Below the pieces are notes generated by a model, which saw only the letters and a program-made list of their open reading frames with translations, made no database searches and was not told where the DNA came from. DNA of 35,159 bases from Candidatus Fermentibacterota bacterium (GTDB taxonomy: Bacteria > Fermentibacterota > Fermentibacteria > Fermentibacterales > Fermentibacteraceae): positions 1 to 35,159 of the forward strand of contig PDSZ01000005.1 in NCBI GenBank assembly GCA_002748705.1, written 5' to 3'. Position 1 is the first letter of the stretch; each line of letters starts with the position of its first letter. The position numbers were made by a program, and so were the translations under genes. Shown here one piece after another: positions 1 through 8,405 of this stretch.

Positions 1-368
1 GTACCTGATTGTCTTATCCATCTGCCCTGAGATACAGGTTCATCCTCAGTGCCAAGTGAATAACTATTAATTCCGCCACCGCACAAAGGAATACTGATAC
101 ATAACGGCTCAACCGGAACATTCAGCAGACTTAAATCATGAATTATTCTGCGTATTACCTGAAGCAAACAAGAACAGGTGCGGATACTATTCATGTGTTC
201 CTGCAATCGCTGAATGTAAAAGCATCTTGACCTCATTACAAATATGCTCATCTTTCTTAAACATATTCTGCAGGTTGAACCTCCAGTAAACTTTGCGGCA
301 GTATGCGTGATGCAGTCGCAGACTGCACAATAACTTTTCTGACCGCACTCATTAAATAACGGTTTCAT
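1..368 (-). CDS. Partial Cys-rich open frame of unknown function, running off the left edge
   Basis: Read leftward from an ATG at 368, the frame stays open for about 122 codons to the window edge. I do not recognise the product. The N-terminal part is rich in cysteine: an ECGQKSYCAVCDC stretch is followed about 17 residues later by CRIC, which resembles the paired CxxC knuckles of a zinc ribbon. The rest has no motif I can name. No convincing Shine-Dalgarno sequence precedes the ATG; a TTGACA lies only a few bases upstream, too close to act as its -35 box. It could be the start of a zinc-binding protein or a chance open frame, so confidence is low. If real, it is convergent with nothing and lies downstream of the RND pump gene in the same direction. 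Confidence 0.3.
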   Translation of the reverse strand, partial: MKPLFNECGQKSYCAVCDCITHTAAKFTGGSTCRICLRKMSIFVMRSRCFYIQRLQEHMNSIRTCSCLLQVIRRIIHDLSLLNVPVEPLCISIPLCGGGINSYSLGTEDEPVSQGRWIRQSG

Positions 369-445
369 TCTGAATTGTCAAGGGTATTTCATGCTGTCAG
401 ACGCATTTTTAAGTGCATTAAGCTCGTTTTCAGATATATTTTGTA

Positions 446-3400
446 TCAACTATCTTTCCTGCCCATCATAACATACAGAAGAGGAACAACAACCAGAGTG
501 AGTGGAGTGGCTGCTACCATTCCTCCGATAACAGTCCTGGCCATAGGAGCCCAAAGAGCGGCACTGCTGCTTCCCCCCAGAGAAAGAGGAACAAGGGCCA
601 GAATGGTGGTTAATGCTGTCATCAGAATTGGCTTGAGCCTGGTTCGGCCAGCCAGAAGTGTGGCAGGAATCAGATCCATTCCCTTTTCTCTTCGAAGCTG
701 ATTGGCATAGTCAACCAGAACAATTCCATTGTTGACAACGATACCGATAAGCATCAGGATCCCGACCAGCGCAGTCATTCCCATGGTTGTTCCTGTGATG
801 AAAAGAATCCAGATCACTCCTATAAGTGCAAGAGGAATCTCAAAGATCAGAATGAAAGGCTCCAGAAGTGACTCGAACTGGGAAGCCATAACCATGTAAA
901 CCAGTATTATGGCCACAAGTATCGCAAGCCTCATGCTATGAAAGGATTCTGCCTGATCCTCTATATCCCCTGTCACTTCCCACCTTTTGTTTCCGATATC
1001 CAGGGTGTCCATCATGGCATTCACATTTGAGGCAACATCTCCGAGAGCCCTTCCGTTAAGTTTGCAGAAAACACTTACAACCCTGCTCCTGTCCAGCCTG
1101 CTTATGCTGTTAGGAGCCAGAACTGACCTGAACTCCCCCCAGTAATCAAGAGGGGCTCCAAGAACCGGCAAAGCGGCGACAGCCTCTCTGGATGATCTGT
1201 AGTCACTGGCATACCTGACATTTACATTAATATTGTTTCCATCATCATTCATTACAGCAGCGTTCAGACCGAGCATTCCCAGGGTTATCTCAGAAGCCAG
1301 TCTGGCTCTTGAAACACCTCTCATTGAAAGAACAGCGTCATCCGGATGGTACTCAAGCTGGCTGAACCAGTCTTCAAGAGAATGATTTGCGTCTTCAGTT
1401 CCTGGAATTTTCTCAAGTTCCCGCACCAGAAGGTCGCCTGCGGCTTTCAGTTCAGCCAGATCGGTTCCATACACATTGATCTGTACAGGATACTCGTTGC
1501 CTATAGGATCACCGGTTCTCAGGCTGTATCTGATTCCAGGCACAGTGGAAAGATACTCCCTTATCCGGTCACTGTAGTCATACACCGATTCTGATATCTC
1601 GCTCTCAGAAACCATGTATACAGAAATACTGATCCTGCATGAAGCATCCGAACCGAAAACCGCCCCAAAACCTTCCTGCCTTCCTGTCTCCAGCAGAATG
1701 TGTTTCAGATCGCCAGGTGCGACTATACCTCTCACGGAGTCTGCAAGCACTGCTGCAACACTGTCGGTATAATCCAGGCTTGTTCCCTGGGACAGGCTCA
1801 CATCCACATAAATAATTCCTTCCTGAATATCAGGAAGAAAGGAAGTCGGAATGAACCGGAAAAGACCTGTTGATAAAACAAAGAGAAGAATCACAGGCAA
1901 AAGGCTCAGGAAACGGCGCTTCATAAGCCTGCCCAGTAACTGCTCATAAAAAGAATCAAGCCTGCCGAGCCCTCTCTCAATCCGTGCCGGAAGAGACTTT
2001 GGACGGTGTCTGCGAATCAGATTACCGGAACGGGAAGCCATAAGAGGTATGATGGTCATGGCCAGAAAGAGAGAGATGGACAGCGAGGATGCTATGGTAA
2101 TACTCAGATCCCTGAATACCTCTCCGGTCATTCCCTTCACAAAGAGCATGGGAATAAATACTGCCACTGTGGTAAGAGTTGATGCTGCAACAGCTTTTCC
2201 AATCTCTGCGGTTCCGTCTACAGCTGATTCCGCTGCTCCTGAACCTTCTCTCCGCTTTCTGTGAATGTTCTCAAGAACGACCACCGAATTGTCCACTATC
2301 ATGCCTATGGAAATGCTGAGACCTGCAAGGCTCATAATGTTGAGATTTACTCCCAGTAGATACATGGCTGCAAAAGTGCTTACAAAACAGAGGGGCATAG
2401 TGATGCTCACTATACCTGCGTTTACAGCTGAGCCGAGAAAGAACATCAGCACCAGTGCTGCCAGAATGACAGCCTGAACACCTGTGAAAGCAAGGTTGTT
2501 GGCGGTATCCACAACATAACCCTGCTGAGTATAAATTACCTCAAGATCCAGAATACCGCTGTAGTCTTCAGCAGTCTCCGCTATTCGGGCTTCAAGAAGG
2601 CGGCAGGTATTCACTGTGTTGGCATCACCGCTTTTTCTGAAAACAAGAATAACCGAGTTTTCACCGTCGAGTCTTGTCGTACTGCTCTGTTCCCTGGAGC
2701 TGTCGGATATCTCCGCCACATCTCTCAACCTTACAGGGATTCCTCCATGTGCCCCAATTACAGTCTCCCCTATTTCTTCAAGGGAAGTAAACCCGGTTTT
2801 CACGCTTATGAAAACTTCTGTACCGCGGGATTCTATGGTGCCGCCAGGCTGGTTTCCCGCAACAGCATTCAATGCGCCGTAAACCTCTGAAATACCTATT
2901 CCTCTCAGATGCAGCAGGACAGGGTTCACTGAAACATTTATCTGCCTCTCTTCACCACCCATAACAGCACATGAGGAAATACCGGACACTCTGCTGAGAA
3001 CAGGTACAATCTCCTCCTCTACAAGCATTCTCAATTCACCGCTGTCCAGTTCATTGCTGCTCACAGAAGCAAACAGCAGAGGCTTCATGCTTGATTCCAT
3101 GGCCTTGATAAGAGGTTCAATACACTGTTCCGGCAGTTTGTCCCCAATTGAGTTAACGGCATCTTTCACATCCTGCTCAACCTCTTCAATGTCAGCTGAA
3201 TTGGAGACATACACAAACACTCCGCTGAGAGAATTGCCGGAACTGGATTCAACCCTGGTAACACCTTCCACTCCGGAAACAGCATCTTCTATCACCTTTG
3301 TAACAAGAGTTTCAACCTCTTCAGGAGCTCCTCCAGGCAAAACTGTGATTATCATTACCTTTCCGAGGGATACCCTGGGAAAATAGTCAAGACCCAGCTG

Positions 3401-3490
3401 AGCAAGGGCAAACAAGCCTGCTCCTCCCATGAGAATAAATACCATTAGAAAAGTTATTTTTCGATTAACGGCAGTTGATGGAAGGTTCAC
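446..3490 (-). CDS. RND-family efflux pump, inner-membrane permease (AcrB/CusA superfamily)
   Basis: The 1014-residue protein has the usual length and layout of a proton-driven RND permease: an N-terminal TM helix (about residues 10-30), a large periplasmic porter loop, TM helices 2-6, a second periplasmic loop and a final helix block. The TM4 motif reads GMIVDNSVVVLENIHR near residue 400. Its second residue is N where AcrB has the paired Asp-Asp, a variant found in many non-AcrB pumps. The C-terminal block has GILMLIGIVVNNGIVLVDYANQLR, typical of TM10-11. It works with the periplasmic adaptor encoded just upstream (4-base overlap) and an outer-membrane channel that is not in this window. Substrate is unknown. 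A drug, detergent or bile-type exporter is more likely than a metal pump, because the operon carries a TetR regulator. Confidence 0.93.
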   Translation of the reverse strand: MNLPSTAVNRKITFLMVFILMGGAGLFALAQLGLDYFPRVSLGKVMIITVLPGGAPEEVETLVTKVIEDAVSGVEGVTRVESSSGNSLSGVFVYVSNSADIEEVEQDVKDAVNSIGDKLPEQCIEPLIKAMESSMKPLLFASVSSNELDSGELRMLVEEEIVPVLSRVSGISSCAVMGGEERQINVSVNPVLLHLRGIGISEVYGALNAVAGNQPGGTIESRGTEVFISVKTGFTSLEEIGETVIGAHGGIPVRLRDVAEISDSSREQSSTTRLDGENSVILVFRKSGDANTVNTCRLLEARIAETAEDYSGILDLEVIYTQQGYVVDTANNLAFTGVQAVILAALVLMFFLGSAVNAGIVSITMPLCFVSTFAAMYLLGVNLNIMSLAGLSISIGMIVDNSVVVLENIHRKRREGSGAAESAVDGTAEIGKAVAASTLTTVAVFIPMLFVKGMTGEVFRDLSITIASSLSISLFLAMTIIPLMASRSGNLIRRHRPKSLPARIERGLGRLDSFYEQLLGRLMKRRFLSLLPVILLFVLSTGLFRFIPTSFLPDIQEGIIYVDVSLSQGTSLDYTDSVAAVLADSVRGIVAPGDLKHILLETGRQEGFGAVFGSDASCRISISVYMVSESEISESVYDYSDRIREYLSTVPGIRYSLRTGDPIGNEYPVQINVYGTDLAELKAAGDLLVRELEKIPGTEDANHSLEDWFSQLEYHPDDAVLSMRGVSRARLASEITLGMLGLNAAVMNDDGNNINVNVRYASDYRSSREAVAALPVLGAPLDYWGEFRSVLAPNSISRLDRSRVVSVFCKLNGRALGDVASNVNAMMDTLDIGNKRWEVTGDIEDQAESFHSMRLAILVAIILVYMVMASQFESLLEPFILIFEIPLALIGVIWILFITGTTMGMTALVGILMLIGIVVNNGIVLVDYANQLRREKGMDLIPATLLAGRTRLKPILMTALTTILALVPLSLGGSSSAALWAPMARTVIGGMVAATPLTLVVVPLLYVMMGRKDS

Positions 3491-4551
3491 AGATTCACCG
3501 CCCTTACCTCTTCACCCTCCGAAAGAAGCTTGCTTCCAAGGGTTATCACTGTATCTCCCGAAGAAAGTCCATGAATTATCTCATGGTCTGTTCCACTGAC
3601 GATACCTGTTCTCACCTCTGTTATGTGTGCTCTTCCATCTTCATAGAGAACAACCTGCCAGGAGTACTGATCATCAAGGGGGATCATGAATGATTCACTT
3701 AGAACTACGGCATTTTCGCTTGTCCTTGTGAGAATCAATGCCATACCGGAAAGACCTGGAACCAGGGAACCTGTGGTATCGTTTATCTGAGCAGCCATTG
3801 ATACAAGACCGGAAACCGGATCAGCTGAACGAGAAACTGAGATCAACGATCCGGAGAAAATTCTACCTGGGAAATACTCTGTCTGAAAGATAACAGGAAG
3901 CCCTTCCCTGAGAGAGAGAGCATGAACAGGTGATACTAGAAGCTCAGCTTCAAGAACCTCTGAAGAGTATATGCTCAGCAGAGGTCCTGAAGCAGGGTTC
4001 CCTCTGGTGGCCAGCACTCTTCCAATAGTTCCGCTGAAAGGCGCTCTGACACAATTCCGCCCGAACGAGGCCAAAGCAGCTGTGTAACCTGCCTGAGCCT
4101 GTCTCACTGTTGCCGCCGCGGCGCTTGCGGCAGCCTGTGCCGCTTCATAGTCACTGGGACTCAGAGCGTTTTCCTCGAAGAGTCTGGCGGATCTGTCAAG
4201 GTTAGATGATGAGTACTCCTCTGCTGCTCTGGCAGCTGTAACCGCAGCTGCAGCAGAGAGTACTTCAGCAGCTCTCATGTCATCAGTTCCCAGTGAGATA
4301 AGCCTGGCTCCTGCCTCAACAGTATCTCCGGAAGAAACATGAACTTCCTCAATTTTGGCAGGAGCCGGAACGGATATCACAGCTTCCTCTCCAGCCTGGA
4401 GTCTGCAGGGAGCATATATTATTTCAGAGATCATCTCAGTATCCAGCACCTTAACCATCACTGGTATAGGTTCCGACTCTGGAGCATTCTGAGAACTGCA
4501 TGCAGCAATAATAAGCAGCTGAAGGAGTAACGCCTTTCTGCAATTCATCAT
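3487..4551 (-). CDS. RND efflux periplasmic adaptor (HlyD/MFP family), lipoprotein
   Basis: The 354-residue protein begins with a short hydrophobic leader ending in a lipobox (IIAAC at about residues 14-18), so it should be lipid-anchored in the periplasm. The lipoyl-like half motif (VISVPAPAKIEEVHVSSGDTV) is followed by an Ala-rich alpha-helical hairpin (about residues 85-150), the second lipoyl half (CVRAPFSGTIGRV) and beta-barrel and membrane-proximal domains ending in DTVITLGSKLLSEGEEV. This is the standard order for adaptors that bridge an RND pump to a TolC-type channel. Its start overlaps the TetR stop (AATGATG), and its stop overlaps the pump start by four bases, so the three are translationally coupled. 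Confidence 0.92.
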   Translation of the reverse strand: MMNCRKALLLQLLIIAACSSQNAPESEPIPVMVKVLDTEMISEIIYAPCRLQAGEEAVISVPAPAKIEEVHVSSGDTVEAGARLISLGTDDMRAAEVLSAAAAVTAARAAEEYSSSNLDRSARLFEENALSPSDYEAAQAAASAAAATVRQAQAGYTAALASFGRNCVRAPFSGTIGRVLATRGNPASGPLLSIYSSEVLEAELLVSPVHALSLREGLPVIFQTEYFPGRIFSGSLISVSRSADPVSGLVSMAAQINDTTGSLVPGLSGMALILTRTSENAVVLSESFMIPLDDQYSWQVVLYEDGRAHITEVRTGIVSGTDHEIIHGLSSGDTVITLGSKLLSEGEEVRAVNL

Positions 4552-5153
4552 TCTTTACCCCCTGTGTCTGTGTAGTATCCTTTAATAAGGCTGTTAAGAT
4601 TTTTCTCTATAGATTCTGCAATTACAGGATCATCCAGATCCAGCCTCATCACAGGCTTCTTAACGCTCTGTCTCAACACCATGAAGATCAGCCCTGAAGC
4701 TATTATTGTCATGGCTGTTACTTCGTCAGGGGAAAGATCACTCTTAAGCTCTCTGAGCATCTGCATCTGCCGCTGCTCAATGTCCTTCAGAAAAGATACA
4801 GTAAGCGGATTGCTATCACTCAGCTCCCATACGGCAACTTCTCTTGCCAGCTTGTCTTTTCTGAAACTGTTGAAGACCCTCATAATCACCTTTGCAACTG
4901 ATTCTGAGAAGGAAGAATCCTCAGGGACAGAATAGCTTTCATCAATTTTGACCATGTTCTTATCGTATTTATTGCGAAACGATCTCAGCAAACCTTCCAT
5001 AGATCCGAAATACCTGTATATCAGTACCTTATCAACTCCTGCTTCCCTGGCTACAGCATTTACTCCAATACCGGTATAGCCTTTTTCTATCAGAATTCGC
5101 TCAACAGCCTCAATGATTTTCTGTTTTGTCTTTTCCGAATCTCTAACAGGCAT
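4548..5153 (-). CDS. TetR/AcrR-family transcriptional regulator of the efflux operon
   Basis: I chose the ATG at 5153 (MPVRDSEKTKQKIIEA) because it places the helix-turn-helix where TetR proteins carry it. The recognition segment is GVNAVAREAGVDKVLIYRYFGS, followed by a C-terminal all-helical ligand-binding domain, about 201 residues in all. A longer reading from 5225 would only add a hydrophobic tail translated from the upstream gene. The ATG lies inside the last codons of the upstream membrane-protein gene (11-base overlap), and the stop overlaps the adaptor start. It probably represses this operon and releases it when the pump substrate binds. Residues 170-200 are not informative about ligand. 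Confidence 0.9.
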   Translation of the reverse strand: MPVRDSEKTKQKIIEAVERILIEKGYTGIGVNAVAREAGVDKVLIYRYFGSMEGLLRSFRNKYDKNMVKIDESYSVPEDSSFSESVAKVIMRVFNSFRKDKLAREVAVWELSDSNPLTVSFLKDIEQRQMQMLRELKSDLSPDEVTAMTIIASGLIFMVLRQSVKKPVMRLDLDDPVIAESIEKNLNSLIKGYYTDTGGKE

Positions 5154-5982
5154 TACTTTCCTTCTGTTCAATCTGAAGAGATGTGGAAGCAGAAGCTCCG
5201 AAAAGAACAGTACCCAGCATTTCAAAGACCTCTTCCAGACCTGACTCCACCGTTCTCGGAATGATATCCACTCCTATGGTTCCCTCAAGGGCCACTGCAA
5301 CTCCCCAGAATATCACTCCAGCCAGCGCATACCACCTGGCCTTTTTAGGAAAAAAACTATAAGAGTATTTTATAATCATAATAAAGACTGCAATCATGAT
5401 AGGAGCAAGCACTGCAACCCATACAACAGTATTTCCATATGTATAGCCTATATCACTTCCTGTAACAGCTTCAACCAGATATTTTGGAAGCTGCCTGTGA
5501 AATTCCTGCAGCTCATCCATGCTGATCACAGCAAAGAGAGCAGTGAGAAAGCTGAAGTACCTCTTTTCGGATACCTTCTTTCTGATCTTGGACAGAGAAA
5601 AGCAAAGTAAGCTGACCAGGAGGAGAAGAAAGGCAGAGTAAACGGTTCCCAAACTGCATTCTCTGTCCAGATCAATTATTCGAAGCCCTTGTTCAGCGCC
5701 GAGCAGATGAAGCACATAGAGAAAAAGGGCTGTGGCAATGAGGTATTTAACAGATTTATCAACCTGTTGGACTTTTTTTGTTTTCTGCATAGTTTTTCTG
5801 CATACAATACTCCTGAAATCAGATGAAAAGATTAGTCCCAGATAAACTGTTGTCACAGAGATGAGCATCAAAGGACTCCCTGTTCCAAACAATATCCAGC
5901 TGAAAGGAAGCAGTATTATTGGAACACATATCAGGAATGTCCATCTGTGTGCCAGACTGAATTCCACACAGTCAGATTTCAT
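5143..5982 (-). CDS. Multi-pass integral membrane protein of unknown function
   Basis: I start the gene at the ATG at 5982 (MKSDCVEFSLAHRW) because AGGAGA lies six bases upstream; the longer frame from 6060 lacks such a site. The 279-residue product shows about seven or eight hydrophobic helices separated by short charged loops, with a longer charged loop after the second helix pair (KTMQKTKKVQQ). There is no signal peptide, Cys motif or recognisable transporter signature, and I cannot assign a family. It is the first intact gene of the efflux operon and overlaps tetR by 11 bases, so it is co-translated with the regulator. A sensor or accessory role in membrane stress is possible but unsupported. 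Confidence 0.75.
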   Translation of the reverse strand: MKSDCVEFSLAHRWTFLICVPIILLPFSWILFGTGSPLMLISVTTVYLGLIFSSDFRSIVCRKTMQKTKKVQQVDKSVKYLIATALFLYVLHLLGAEQGLRIIDLDRECSLGTVYSAFLLLLVSLLCFSLSKIRKKVSEKRYFSFLTALFAVISMDELQEFHRQLPKYLVEAVTGSDIGYTYGNTVVWVAVLAPIMIAVFIMIIKYSYSFFPKKARWYALAGVIFWGVAVALEGTIGVDIIPRTVESGLEEVFEMLGTVLFGASASTSLQIEQKESNAC

Positions 5983-6063
5983 GACTCTCCTTTGCTGCAA
6001 TAAGAGGAAAATAAGAAAATAAATAAGTCTGATAAAACTATCTTGAGGATAAAATGGCAAGCA

Positions 6064-6617
6064 TCAGCAGTCTTCAGTAGAATACTCATCAGCCTCCTTC
6101 CCTATTCCTGAAAACACAAGTGATATGACTGTAGTTGGTTCAACGGGAAATTCGCTATCACCTTCAAGGATTGCAAATAGTGTCCCGAAAAACATCAGAG
6201 TAGCCATTCTGATGTCCACTTCTTTTTTGAGTTCACCTGATTTTTCACCATACCGCATTACTTCAACCGCTTCTGAGAAGAAATGCTGCTTCCAGCTGTT
6301 GGAGCTTCTCCAAAATAGTCTTATCACCCCTGGCCGGTTTTTACTGAGGGAGATCAGATCTATTGATATAAGTCTCAGCTTCTCGACCAGAGGAATGCTC
6401 TTGGCTGAATGCCGGTAAAGTATCTCATTCATTTCGGCTATTGCAGCTTTGAGACAATCGCTGAAAAGGTTGTTCATGCTGTGAAAGTTCATATGTGTTT
6501 CCCATATCGTATGCAAATGCCGCATCACAAAGCCTTACTCTCACACCGGAATTTCTGTAATGAAGCTTTGCAGCAATGGTAATGATTCTCTTTTACCTGA
6601 TCATCTGATCTTCCCAT
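6064..6617 (-). pseudogene. TetR-family regulator broken by two frameshifts
   Basis: The open part (6064-6528) encodes a TetR C-terminal ligand domain but lacks a DNA-binding half. That half is present upstream in other frames. From an ATG at 6617 the frame reads MGRSDDQVKE, then shifts to RIITIAAKLHYRNSGVRVRL and DAAFAYDMGNTY, then shifts again to MNFHSMNNLFSDCL. Together these match the TetR pattern of helix 1, helix-turn-helix and YFxSKxxLF. Each junction is explained by loss of two bases in a short repeat (GAGAGA to GAGA near 6588, TATATG to TATG near 6492). The gene ends 81 bases before the efflux operon, so it was probably its first gene or an old local repressor. Assembly error is an alternative to true decay. 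Confidence 0.7.
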
Positions 6618-6636
6618 TATCAGATGTCCCTTCTCA

Positions 6637-6691
6637 TGTCACCATACAGTGTCACCTGGTGGTGATATAATTTTTTCACACTCATTGTCAA
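6637..6691 (-). promoter_or_regulatory. Promoter with repeated GGTGACA operator for the broken tetR gene
   Basis: On the minus strand a perfect -35 box TTGACA (6686-6691) is followed by a 16-base spacer and a -10 box TATATC (6664-6669). Immediately downstream are two copies of GGTGACA (6650-6656 and 6637-6643), spaced 13 bases start to start. TCACC and GGTGA arms (6652-6665) also form an inverted repeat around the -10 box. This layout looks like an autoregulatory operator. It may still drive the downstream efflux operon. Confidence 0.55.
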
Positions 6692-6996
6692 CTCCTCCTC
6701 TGAAATACCCTGCACTATTCGCAGTCAACAGCTGCACTCCGGAGCTTCCTTCCCGCAAGCTGCTTTAAACTATTGACTAACATCCTGAAACCGTCGGTGA
6801 ATTCAGTATGAAGCATTGAAATGGAGAAACACAATTCCAGTAAATCTGCAGTATTTTCAAAAAGAGATTCTGGAAAAGATATTCTTAACTTTGCTATATG
6901 CAAGCCTGGCTAAAAGACGAATAAACGATGGCACGAATTCTGCGATTCTGATTCGCTTGTCTTTTGAAGGCATCCAGTTTCAGGAAAGATAATACT
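6692..6996. other. Gene-poor stretch between the broken tetR and the IS element
   Basis: I see no convincing gene here. A 62-codon minus-strand frame (6715-6903) starts with TTG, has no ribosome binding site and resembles nothing known to me. The right end is the target flank of the IS1111-type element. Confidence 0.5.
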
Positions 6997-7003
6997 AGAC
7001 ATA

Positions 7004-7014
7004 ATGGTTGGACC
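7004..7014 (+). repeat. Left subterminal inverted repeat of the IS1111-type element
   Basis: ATGGTTGGACC, an exact complement of 8395-8405. The last part of this repeat, extended as TGGACCACC (7009-7017), can also pair with GGTGGTCCA (7065-7073). The second segment includes the GGGTGG ribosome binding site of the transposase. Confidence 0.8.
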
Positions 7015-7075
7015 ACCACCGCTGATCAGGGTACCTTACCCTTGTCAGTAACTACAACCAGAAGGGTGGTCCACT

Positions 7076-8161
7076 GTGTTAATAAGGTATGTTGGTCTTG
7101 ATGTCCATAAGGATAGTATCAAGATAGCCGTTGCTGAATCTGGCCGAGAACCGGCAAAGTATCTGTGTTCTGTTCCTGGAGAGAACGGTAAGCTCATCAG
7201 GCAGATCAGCAAACTAGGTCCCAGGGAAGGCATCAGATGCTGCTATGAGGCAGGACCTGGAGGCTATACAGTTTACCGGGCTTTATCTGATGCGGGACTT
7301 AACTGCAAAGTAGTAGCTCCGTCTCTGATACCCAGGCAGAGCGGCAAAAGGGTCAAGACCGACAGACTTGATGCTGAGAACCTTGCTCATTACCTGCGTT
7401 CGGGAGATCTCACAGAGGTGTGGGTACCGGATGAAACTACAGAGAGCATCAAAAATCTTGTGAGGCTTAGAGAAGATGCCAGAATTGCCCGTCTCAAATC
7501 AAGGCAGCAACTGAACCAGTTCCTGCTCCGCAAGGGCAGGACATATCCGCAGAAGACGAAGTGGGGAACCAGGCACATTCGGTGGGTTCACTCGCAGAAG
7601 TTCCTTGAGGAAGCAGACAATGTAACCCTTGCTGATTACCTGAGACATACAGAGCTGCTTGATGAAAGGGTCAGCAACATAGAGAGGGATCTAAGGCTCT
7701 ACAGCAGCCACTGGGAACAGAGCAGCCTTGTGGATAGTCTGCAGGGTTTGCGGGGCATAGCTTTCCTGTCTGCAGTTGCCATAGCAGCAGAAGTCGGTGA
7801 TCTGAGAAGATTCTCAAAAGCCGGTAGATTTATGTCTTATGTGGGTCTTGTCCCTTCTGAACACTCGTCTGGGTCACGAGAAAAGCGGAGCTCAATTACC
7901 CGATGGGGGAATGTACTTGTCAGACGGCTGCTTGTAGAGGCAGCGTGGCACTACAGACATAAGCCATGCAAAACAAGGGTTATTGCTCAGCGAAACAGGG
8001 ATTTACCGGAGCGAGTTCAGAGGATTACCTGGAAGGCTCAGGAAAGACTGCATCGGAAGTACATGAGACTAATCATGGCCGGTAAACCCAAAAACAAAGT
8101 CTGCATTGCAGTTGCGCGCGAGCTTGCCGGGTTTATCTGGGCGATAGGACAGAGTATATAA
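7076..8161 (+). CDS. IS110/IS1111-family DEDD transposase
   Basis: The 361-residue protein starts at a GTG with GGGTGG six bases upstream. The N-terminal RuvC-like DEDD domain opens with YVGLDVHKDSIKIAV, which carries the first catalytic Asp (about residue 9). It continues with CYEAGPGGYTVYRAL and KTDRLDAENLAHYLRSG (about residues 57-130), holding the Glu and Asp-Asp residues. The C-terminal Tnp20 domain (about 225-310) has GLRGIAFLSAVAIAAEVGDL and FSKAGRFMSYVGLVPSEHSS, and includes the conserved Ser used for strand transfer. No frameshift is present, so the enzyme looks active. It recombines circular donor DNA with a target chosen by a bridge RNA; the likely RNA gene is directly downstream. 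Confidence 0.95.
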   Translation: MLIRYVGLDVHKDSIKIAVAESGREPAKYLCSVPGENGKLIRQISKLGPREGIRCCYEAGPGGYTVYRALSDAGLNCKVVAPSLIPRQSGKRVKTDRLDAENLAHYLRSGDLTEVWVPDETTESIKNLVRLREDARIARLKSRQQLNQFLLRKGRTYPQKTKWGTRHIRWVHSQKFLEEADNVTLADYLRHTELLDERVSNIERDLRLYSSHWEQSSLVDSLQGLRGIAFLSAVAIAAEVGDLRRFSKAGRFMSYVGLVPSEHSSGSREKRSSITRWGNVLVRRLLVEAAWHYRHKPCKTRVIAQRNRDLPERVQRITWKAQERLHRKYMRLIMAGKPKNKVCIAVARELAGFIWAIGQSI

Positions 8162-8394
8162 TGAACGGGTCAGCGGCAGGTGTTATCATCAGGTGTGGGA
8201 AACCCTCGAGGACATTATGTGCGCAGAGCATTCTGTATGCACGGTACTAGACTGAGGAAACCCCAGACGAATAGATGAAATGCGGTAACCAACCGGCGGA
8301 TATCAGTATGATCAGACCATCGATGGACTGACACCGGCCGCTGATCCCCTGAGAGAAGGGAAAGAAAATCGAACAAGGTAAGCTCAACTTGACA
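8162..8394 (+). ncRNA. Candidate bridge RNA region of the IS1111-type element
   Basis: In IS1111 elements the bridge RNA is encoded in the 3' non-coding end. This stretch is rich in stem-loops: a GGG-AAA-CCC hairpin near 8198, a CTGAGG-AAA-CCCCAG type hairpin near 8254, and a long nested stem at 8293-8337. The last has outer arms CCGG/CCGG, middle arms TCAGT/ACTGA and an apical self-complementary CCATCGATGG. Inside it, ATATCAGT (8300-8307) is identical to the eight bases just outside the right repeat (8404-8411), as expected of a guide loop that pairs with the element junction. CCGCTGATC at 8338-8346 also recurs at 7019-7027. Exact RNA ends cannot be read from sequence alone. Confidence 0.6.
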
Positions 8395-8405
8395 GGTCCA
8401 ACCAT
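8395..8405 (-). repeat. Right subterminal inverted repeat of the IS1111-type element
   Basis: GGTCCAACCAT, the exact complement of 7004-7014. It lies inside a further TGACAGG/CCTGTCA inverted repeat that spans the right junction (about 8390-8420). Confidence 0.75.

Noticed and set aside
6715..6903. A 62-codon minus-strand frame
   Set aside because: TTG start, no ribosome site, no recognisable motif and no link to neighbours.
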